A DNA stretch of 64,000 bases from Chrysogorgia sp. JL179-B06 (Eukaryota > Cnidaria > Anthozoa > Scleralcyonacea > Chrysogorgiidae), in assembly GCA_035772405.1 (NCBI GenBank), contig JAYKKM010000143.1, positions 2,393,501 to 2,457,500 on the forward strand, in the 5' to 3' direction. Every line of letters starts with the position of its first letter. Position 1 is the first letter of the stretch. Below are positions 57,239-64,000 of this stretch, one piece after another. A program made the position numbers and the translations under genes. The notes beneath the pieces are model-generated. The model saw nothing but the letters and a program-made list of their open reading frames with translations, did not search any database and was not told the DNA's origin.

Positions 57239-57959
57239 TTAAAGATTTAATACATCTATTCGGACACTTATACCATTGAACAATCTTTGATGTTCCTCTA
57301 GACAGATTTTTACACAATAACATTGAAAATGAGCTGATTCAGCCAAATTTAAAGCTCGATCATATAGACCCTCCACAAATGTTAGTTCTCTGTATAGAGA
57401 ACGCAAAAATAGCTGATAAGTTCTTTCACGGTTTTCGAATTTGTTCATTCGTGTCCGAGATATCTGTATTTAAACATTGCCAAAAAGCCCTATTTTGAAT
57501 TCCCCGCTAGAAATTCCCTCAAATGTTATACGCAAATAGGCGAATATCGCAAATAGCCGAAATGGTTAGGGTTCATATCTTAGTATAACTGTCGAAGATC
57601 TAAATTGATCGTAAAGGCCATCGTATAAATCTCTGTTGTACGTGACACCAGTTATTTTCAAGGTATAAGATGCTTCTTCATTACTCTCTTTAGTTCATCC
57701 CATATCATATCCATGGCGCATGCGCTGCTCTCGGGCTGCCTACTGTCCCCATATTCACATTGCCGTGGGGAGGCGAAGTGCATAAATACAAAGGGGTTTT
57801 ATTATATTATTAAAAGAAATAAGAGCTACCTTTTGATAATGACGTAATACCATCGGAAATAAAGTTCGGAAGGTGTCGGAATATGGGGGCGGGGGAAGAG
57901 GACTAGGGTTAGTGAAAATTGATATGCATAATAATAAGGCGTTATAAAATGAATACTAA

Positions 57960-58112
57960 TTATTAGGGTTTGGGGTCATACAGCTACACGAGCTATGATT
58001 AGGGATCCTTAAGGTTTAATGACGTAATCTGAATAAATAATTACGAGAAGTCATGACGTAATCCCAAAATTCAAAATGAATAATTAATGAGGCGGCATCT
58101 CTTTGGTCCCTA
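57960..58112 (-). repeat. Dispersed repeat, inverted copy of 24413-24560
   Basis: Reverse complement matches 24413-24560 over most of its length, including TGACGTAATCCCAAAATTCA and the AATGACGTAATCTGAATAAA block. Confidence 0.75.
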
Positions 58113-58188
58113 TTACTACTCAAATTAAGTTTTTAAATGACATATTGATGATTTTATCATCATAACATTCTCGTTTTCTTTATTTCAG

Positions 58189-58334
58189 TCATATCGATAG
58201 CCACGATCAAGCCTTGTTCGCTTACTACACAGCAGTGCGCTGGTTTTCAAATACTTTGGATATTTTATGCGTAGTATATACCGCTATCGTTAGTGTTGCT
58301 GTTGTGTTTTCATTAACGGATTCGTCCAATATTG
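58189..58334 (+). CDS. ABCC (MRP4-like) transporter exon: later transmembrane helices
   Basis: 146 bp between ATTTCAG and G|GTTTGT. With the split codon from 23272-23273 it encodes SHIDSHDQALFAYYTAVRWF and two hydrophobic stretches, the expected continuation of the second membrane domain. The phase leaves one base (G) that joins the exon at 60601. Confidence 0.85.
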
Positions 58335-58750
58335 GTTTGTAGCTCATCATACTTCTAACTTTGTTTCAACAATATTTCTTACATTTCTTACGTTCCCCAT
58401 AGATATGTGTAAATATTTAGCAATTATACCATTCCCCCTATTGCGATCTATGAGCACATCGTATATGAGCACACGATGAGCAAAGTGCCGAGGGCTATGA
58501 GCTCATAGTTAATGATTCTCAATCTAACCTCTTCCACCTTCACACCCTAAACTATACCCGAACCCTTCCGATTTCACTTCCGACTCCATCGTGTCAATTT
58601 GGTAAGATGTTATTCCTTCCATTTATGTCGTAATCAAAAGGACCTTCGACCTATAAGAAACACATACGTGAATGAACAAAAGTAGAATTTTGTGTAGGCA
58701 GTATTTTGGATATATATCAGATTGACAAGGTGGTGTTTAGTAACAAAATA

Positions 58751-58778
58751 CTGACGTTTCGAACGGAACCCTCCACGA
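58751..58778 (-). ncRNA. Degenerate hammerhead-ribozyme-like motif (PLE)
   Basis: Read on the minus strand, the CGAAACGTC half matches the intact copy at 62829-62856, but the CUGAUGA half is mutated (CTCGTGGA). It sits beside a long TA tract, as in PLE flanks. Probably inactive. Confidence 0.4.
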
Positions 58779-58812
58779 GAGTAAAACGAAATGAAACAAA
58801 ATAAATAGGGCT

Positions 58813-58942
<130 letters not shown>

Positions 58943-58949
58943 ATAAGGG

Positions 58950-59560
58950 TGTCACAAGTAGAAATTAGCCAATCAAATGCACGGGATAAGATTCGAAAAT
59001 GTTAAATCATTTGCTATTTTTACAGTCGATCAGCAAACAGACTGAGGAACCCCCAGTCTTTAAGGAAATGGGGATGTGTGGCCGGTGGCAAGTTTATTCT
59101 CTTGCCGTTTCCGGTTGTCGTTACTACCTGAGATGGAAGGATGTCACATATTTTCATATATGAAACCAAATGGTTGTAGCTATTGAAATGGCGGTCTACA
59201 GGTTTGTCAACATCATTGTTCTTCACGGAACGAAGATGTTCAGCAAACCTGTGTGAAAGGCGTCGTCCAGTTTCACTTTTATTCAATTTCCTACAAGTTT
59301 TTTATTTTAGTTTGCGAGGGACTTTTAGTTTACTATTTATTAGCTCATGCACATTCATTCCTTTTCACGTTTTTGTTTCTTAACACTTTACTATCACATA
59401 GTCTCCTTTAGTATTGGACCTGTCATTGAAACCTTGACTAGTTTGCTGATAGAATGTAAAAATAGCAAATGATTTAACATTTTCGCATCTCATTAATTAT
59501 TAGATTGTTTATACATCCCGTGCATTTGATTGGCTAATTTCTACTTGTGACGCACACACA
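58950..59560 (-). mobile_element. Penelope-like element fragment with inverted flanks
   Basis: A GIY-YIG remnant (59020-59286) lies inside. The sequence with CAAGTAGAAATTAGCCAATC at 58955-59040 occurs inverted at 59440-59560, an arrangement typical of PLE ends. It is incomplete. Confidence 0.7.
59020..59286 (-). pseudogene. PLE GIY-YIG endonuclease C-terminal remnant
   Basis: 88 residues. ETGRRLSHRFAEHLRSVKNN and DKPVDRHFNSYNHLVSYMKI match the intact domain at 63192-64000. The upstream YIG part and reverse transcriptase are missing. Confidence 0.8.
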
Positions 59561-59702
59561 AAAACGTCAGTATTAATTCGTTACTAAAAAATTCGGCAGT
59601 TCAACACATTTTCACTTTGCTACGTATGTGTAAACATTGTTTGAGTCCAGTAAACTGATTGTGCGACAAGCAGGTAGACGAACAGCAGCGCATGCATACG
59701 CT

Positions 59703-59996
59703 ATGGATATTATGTCGGACATTTCTCCTCAAAATGACGTTAACATCGATAACTTATGCTTTGATATTTACGCCTATTTTGTAAACATTCACCTCATCTA
59801 CGAAGAGATGTACCCAAACCATTTTGGCCATATTATGGCTTATCTCGCTTTAGTGTATATAGTATGGGATTTCTATGAGGAAGAAACACTTAGGGAAAAA
59901 GCGAGAAGAACTGTTCATGATTTTAACATATTGACTTTGAAAAATATCAGGTTTATTAAAAGATCATTGGGGAATGAAACAAAGGGGAGCGCTTAG
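59703..59996 (+). CDS. Unexplained ORF, possibly Bcl-2-like
   Basis: 97 residues from the ATG (open to 59637 upstream). Helical and acidic. NHFGHIMAYLALVYIV followed by a charged helix loosely resembles a BH1 region (NWGRI...), but no second conserved Bcl-2 block was found. It has no nearby partner gene and lies in an intron next to PLE debris. It may be an exonised or captured fragment, or a chance ORF. Confidence 0.3.
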   Translation: MDIMSDISPQNDVNIDNLCFDIYAYFVNIHLIYEEMYPNHFGHIMAYLALVYIVWDFYEEETLREKARRTVHDFNILTLKNIRFIKRSLGNETKGSA

Positions 59997-60261
59997 TTAG
60001 ACAAAGGAAACACAAATATTGGGTTTAAGAATTATTTATTTCGCTTCCAAGTCATACAAAAAGTCAAACAATGTGTATATATAAGCAGAAGTTTGATCAT
60101 TCGAAGGTCCTTTTTATAACGCTATCATCGGAAGAAATGACATCATGTCGGACGTAATGGGGTTAGCAGTGAAATCTGAAGGGTTCGTATACGAGGTTTA
60201 GGATTCAAGGTGGCGAAGGTGGGAGGTTATAGTGCGAGGTCTGTGTTCGTTGATCCAATTA

Positions 60262-60443
60262 CTTCTGTGCGTAACGCGTTCGTCACGTCCGTTCGTAACG
60301 TATTCGTCACTTGCGTTCACCACGCGTAAGTTACACCGTTCGTCACTTACTTTCCCAACATATTCGTCACTTCCGTTAGCAACGCGTTAGTAACGTACTT
60401 GTCACACCGTTCGTAACTTCCTTTCGCAACGCATTCGTCACGC
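60262..60443. repeat. Minisatellite with CGTTCGTCAC core
   Basis: Eight or more imperfect units with CGTTCGTCACTT and ACGCATTCGTCAC-like cores, about 20-25 bp each. Confidence 0.8.
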
Positions 60444-60600
60444 TGAACACTAATTAGTTCCAAAATCCATATTTTGGGAGGATATCTACTTCCAGTTATG
60501 ATCAACAGCACGTACCCAAAGCACTTATCACATCTTTCTCAGTGCCTTTGCCTTTCATTCAAAACAAAATATTATACTCAAATGCTATTATTTTTCTCAG

Positions 60601-61511
60601 CTTTTAGTGTTCTTACAATCCTATATGCTATCAGTACTGTCCAGTTATCTCAGTACACTGTCAGATTATTTGCAGAGATCCACTCTCAAATGACGTCGGC
60701 TGAAAGAACTTTGGCCTACACTAAAATAAATGCTGAAAAAGGACAAGATGTAAAGAAAGAGCCAGCAGGATATTGGCCTCATTCTGGCGCCATAAATTTC
60801 AAAAATGTTTCCCTGTGGCATTACGAAGATGGTCCAAAGGTTTTAAAGAATTTAAACTTTAAAATAAATGCATCAGAGAAGATTGGCATTACTGGACGAA
60901 CAGGTGCTGGAAAATCATCCTTAGCAGCTGCGCTTATGAGAATGGCGGAGACGGATGGCGAGATTATTGTTGATGACATTAATATTATGAAGTTCAATGT
61001 TGTCTCTACTCGTAGAAATATGTCCATTATTTCTCAGTCTCCAATTTTAATCAGTGGTTCAATCAGAGTGAACTTAGATCCTTCAGAAATGTTCACCGAT
61101 ACTGAGATTTGGGATGCTCTAGACCAGATGCAGATAAAGTCTGTAATCTCTAGATTATCACATCAACTTGAAAGTTTAATTATTGGAACCAATTCGAGTT
61201 TCAGTGTTGGAGAAATACAGTTATTACATTTAGCACGCGTTTTACTAAAAAAAAGTAAAATTATTATCTTTGACGAAGCAACTGGCAAGGTGGATGAGAA
61301 AACAGATGAAATAATACTGAGAATCATTCGTAAAGTGTTCAAAGATTGCACAGTCATTACTATTGCACATCGACTGAGCACAATTCTCGACAGTGATCGA
61401 GTAATGGTGTTGGATCGTGGTGAGATTGTCGAATTCGATAAACCAGATATTTTGTTGAAGAAAAAGGATGGGATACTACAGCAACTGTGCAAAATATCGA
61501 TTAAAAATTAG
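60601..61511 (+). CDS. ABCC (MRP4-like) transporter last exon: second nucleotide-binding domain
   Basis: Starts after TTTTTCTCAG and joins in phase to the G at 58334. Encodes the end of the membrane domain, then the second ATP-binding domain: Walker A GRTGAGKSS, Q-loop region IISQSPILISGSIRVNLDP, signature-like NSSFSVGEIQLLHLAR, Walker B IIIFDEAT and switch IAHRL. The signature reads VGEIQ where ABCC proteins usually have GQRQ. Stop TAG at 61509-61511, with AATAAA-type signals near 61722. The C-terminus ends soon after the domain, as normal. Confidence 0.9.
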
Positions 61512-61908
61512 AGAACATCTGCGCATAACAATATTGATAAAAACTGTGACACAACCCAGCATAGCCGATAAACTTGTGGCCATCAAGTACAATAAATCTA
61601 CAATAACAATTAAGTAACAATGTCTTAATAATAAGAAATAATAAGAAACAACTTCATTATTATCTAGTATATGGCTATGACCTTCAAGAAGAGGGAAGTT
61701 CATTAAAATGTTCAATTATTAAATAAATAAAATATTACTCCATTTGGGCACATCATTATATTCATAATTTCTAATTGCTTTTTAATACGTGTTGGTCATG
61801 TTGTTGATGATGTCCGATGTCCCTTGATTCTGTTCGATTGCAGATATTCTGTAATTGGAGTCTATTCTACTGCGCATTGGTATGCGCACGAAGCCAGAAA
61901 GATCACTC

Positions 61909-61936
61909 AACGTTTCGAACGGATCTCTTCATTAGA
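61909..61936 (-). ncRNA. Hammerhead-ribozyme-like motif (variant)
   Basis: Minus strand: CTAATGA, stem, GAAACGTT. One base differs from the CUGAUGA core. It is next to a short TA tract. Confidence 0.45.
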
Positions 61937-62024
61937 GCAAGAGATGAAATAAAATAAATAGGGCTTATATATATATATATATATATAACTAAAAACGTAT
62001 GACAACGTTCAAAATGTTCTTAAA

Positions 62025-62058
62025 GACGTTTCGATCAAAAAGCTTCGATCTTCGTCGG
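62025..62058 (-). ncRNA. Hammerhead-ribozyme-like motif (CCGACGA form)
   Basis: Minus strand: CCGACGA, then an AGATC...GATC stem around a loop, then GAAACGTC. Pairing of stem II is clear; the first core base differs from consensus. Confidence 0.45.
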
Positions 62059-62558
62059 TTAAAAAAGTAAAAAAGCAATTACAGCTTATTATATACAGTA
62101 GGTTAAAAATTATGTAAATCAGTAAAAACTACGAGAGGGATTTATAAATCTGAGGAATGTCAATGTGATCATTTCCAGCATTGGAATTTCTTTGGGAATG
62201 CCACGCTTCAAGGAACAGTCTTTTATGATAATTTGTCGCTTTGTCAATAATCTTAGTGTTTTCAAAATCCATATTGTGGTTTTGAAATGTCAAGACTAAA
62301 CATTAACTCAAATGAGGTTTCATCTGTTTTCACTATCTCAATTGAAGATCTCTGTAATCCCGTTAACTAAGCCTACACCAAGTATCGTAATGGTGGCATA
62401 ATGCTATTATTCACAAAGCAGCCATATAAAATCTGGGGTTTCACCGCCATTCTGTTGGACTTTGTTCTTGCCAACTTCCTGCCAAATACATACTCATTAA
62501 AATGTGGAAGCATTTATAAAAAAAGTTGATGAAAAAACTGTTCGGACATATTAATAGG

Positions 62559-62747
<189 letters not shown>

Positions 62748-62828
62748 TAGAGTGCTGCGTAGACAGTGTTTTGAATATATAGCAAAGTGAAAAGGTGGTA
62801 AACTGCCAAGAATTTAGTGACGAGATAC

Positions 62829-62856
62829 TGACGTTTCGAGCGGAGCCCTTCATCAG
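62829..62856 (-). ncRNA. Hammerhead-ribozyme-like motif (consensus core), PLE-associated
   Basis: Minus strand: CTGATGAAGGGCTCCGCTC, then GAAACGTC. The CUGAUGA and GAAA cores and a GGGC/GCUC stem II are present. PLEs are known to carry such ribozymes next to their terminal repeats. It lies 340 bp from the PLE gene on the same strand. Confidence 0.65.
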
Positions 62857-63191
62857 AGGAAGACGAGATGAAATGAAATAAATAGGGCTCATGTATATAT
62901 ATGCCAAAAGGGTGTCACAAGTAGAAAGTAGCCAATCAAATGCACGGGAGATAAACAAACTAATAATTAATGAGATGGGAAACGTTAGATCATTTGCTAT
63001 TTTTACAGTCGATCAGCAAGCAGACTGAGGGGGTGGGAGAAATGACAGGTCCAATATTCAAGGGATTAGGCGATAATATTAGCATAAGAAACAAAAACTT
63101 GAAAAGGAATGAAAGTGCATACGCGAATAATAAAAAAATAATACTAATAAAGGTTCCAAGCAAACTAAAATAACCAAAAACTTGTAGGAAA

Positions 63192-64000
63192 TTAAATAAA
63201 AGAAAAACGTTCGTTAAGACCAAGAGGATGTGTGGTGCCAAGTTTAAAAATGAGACGCTTCTCTTGCCGTTTGCGGTTAGCGTTACCACCTGAGATGGGA
63301 AGGATGGCGCAGACTTTCATGTCCAAAACCAAATGGTTGGAGCTGTTGAAATGGCGGGCTACAGGTTTGTCACCATCATTGATCCTCACGGAACGAAGAT
63401 GTTCAGCAAATCTGTCTGAAAGGCGTCGCCCAGTTTCACCGATGTAGATTTTAGGGCATTTATCGCAAGAAATGCAATAAATTATGTTGGTGGACGTGCA
63501 TGAAAAAGCATGACGGATTGTGTGGTCGAATTTGGGGGCAGTAATAACTGTAGTGGGATTGAGAAAAGGGCATGTGTTACAGCGGGAATGGCCGCAAGAA
63601 AATGTTCCCGCTGGTGCCGAGGTATTTTGTTTAAGGGCACTATGTACTAAGGAGTCACGAATGTTTTTATTACGGCGAAAAGATACCAAAGGGTTATCGG
63701 TGAAAATGGCTGACGTCTCAGGATCATTTTGTAAAATGTGAAAATTCCGATTAATAATATTTTTAACTTTAAAATTGAAAGGATGAAATGTTGGAACTAA
63801 AGGAATTTTATTGTTTGAAACTTGTTCCAAAGATGGTTCAAGGGCGTCTAAACGGGGGACGAGAAAAGCTTTCTGAACGGCGAGGACAAAAAAAGATCTC
63901 ATTTCCATTGATTTGGCTTGAAAATCTTGGTCGTCGCTACATAAGCGGCGAAGACGCAAGAATTGAGAGTAAGGGATGGATTGCTTAGTGTGGTTGGGAT
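63192..64000 (-). CDS. Penelope-like element: reverse transcriptase C-terminus and GIY-YIG endonuclease (partial)
   Basis: The 5' part lies beyond the window. IPYSQFLRLRRLCSDDQDF is the typical end of the PLE reverse transcriptase. The second part has a CGHSRCNTCP zinc-binding block, then IYCISCDKCPKIYIGETGRRL and RFAEHLRSV, the GIY-YIG domain. Ends at GLNERFSFI. The frame is open to the window edge. PLEs use this nuclease for target-site cutting. Confidence 0.93.
   Translation of the reverse strand, partial: PNHTKQSIPYSQFLRLRRLCSDDQDFQAKSMEMRSFFVLAVQKAFLVPRLDALEPSLEQVSNNKIPLVPTFHPFNFKVKNIINRNFHILQNDPETSAIFTDNPLVSFRRNKNIRDSLVHSALKQNTSAPAGTFSCGHSRCNTCPFLNPTTVITAPKFDHTIRHAFSCTSTNIIYCISCDKCPKIYIGETGRRLSDRFAEHLRSVRINDGDKPVARHFNSSNHLVLDMKVCAILPISGGNANRKRQEKRLIFKLGTTHPLGLNERFSFI

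Larger units (their letters stand above)
55616..58188. other. Last part of the large ABCC intron
   Basis: No clear gene. It contains a possible DNA-transposon remnant (56456-57238) and the inverted partner of the 24413 repeat (57960-58112). The intron ends in a pyrimidine-rich tract and ATTTCAG at 58182-58188. Confidence 0.7.

Overview
This is animal genomic DNA, AT-rich and intron-bearing. It carries the 3' part of an ABCC (MRP4-like) transporter gene, an intact CR1/L2-like non-LTR retrotransposon, Penelope-like (PLE) debris with hammerhead-ribozyme-like motifs, and three Polinton/Maverick-class endogenous virus-like elements. A marine invertebrate, perhaps a cnidarian, is the best guess from the repeat types; the species cannot be fixed from sequence alone.

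Element A (407-22323) and element B (36803-55609) are complete, related, virus-like integrants. Each has a perfect 6-bp target duplication (ACTATG for A, GTTCAC for B), AG...CT termini starting AGTAGTATAGA, and a palindromic, hairpin-forming block at both ends. Shared gene order from the left: an inward-pointing minus-strand block (small membrane-tailed protein, A32/FtsK-like packaging ATPase, divergent double-jelly-roll-like capsid protein, large membrane-tailed protein, integrase with chromodomain, penton-like protein). Then comes a plus-strand block (tail-anchored unknown protein, fibre-like protein, small proteins, Bro-N/VRR-NUC/C2H2 fusion, two small membrane proteins, a coiled-coil membrane protein and a zinc-ribbon protein). 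Last is a large type-B DNA polymerase. B looks undamaged and adds a second penton-like paralogue, a thymidine kinase with a zinc-finger neighbour, and two small proteins starting MG. A has a 5-kb retrotransposon inside its penton-like gene and a frameshift in its polymerase, which also lies in the opposite orientation to B's.

Element C (about 26975-36796) is an older, conventional Polinton/adintovirus-like copy: integrase, penton-like, pX/pVI-like, canonical capsid protein, adenain-like protease, ATPase, small zinc finger, type-B polymerase. It is full of frameshifts and stops and abuts the left end of B. Its polymerase carries a clean 116-bp GT-AG intron inside motif B.

The host ABCC exons are 22706-23273, 58189-58334 and 60601-61511; splice sites and phases agree. 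Elements B and C lie in the roughly 35-kb intron between the first two, and element A lies upstream of the first. The right end holds PLE fragments, long (TA)n tracts, four ribozyme-like motifs, and a partial PLE reverse transcriptase/GIY-YIG gene running off the window.

In A and B the genes fit together as a virion-making set (capsid, penton, fibre, ATPase), a replication set (polymerase, nuclease, thymidine kinase) and an integrase. No adenain-like maturation protease and no conventional Polinton capsid protein was seen in A or B. The lineage is therefore distinct from C.
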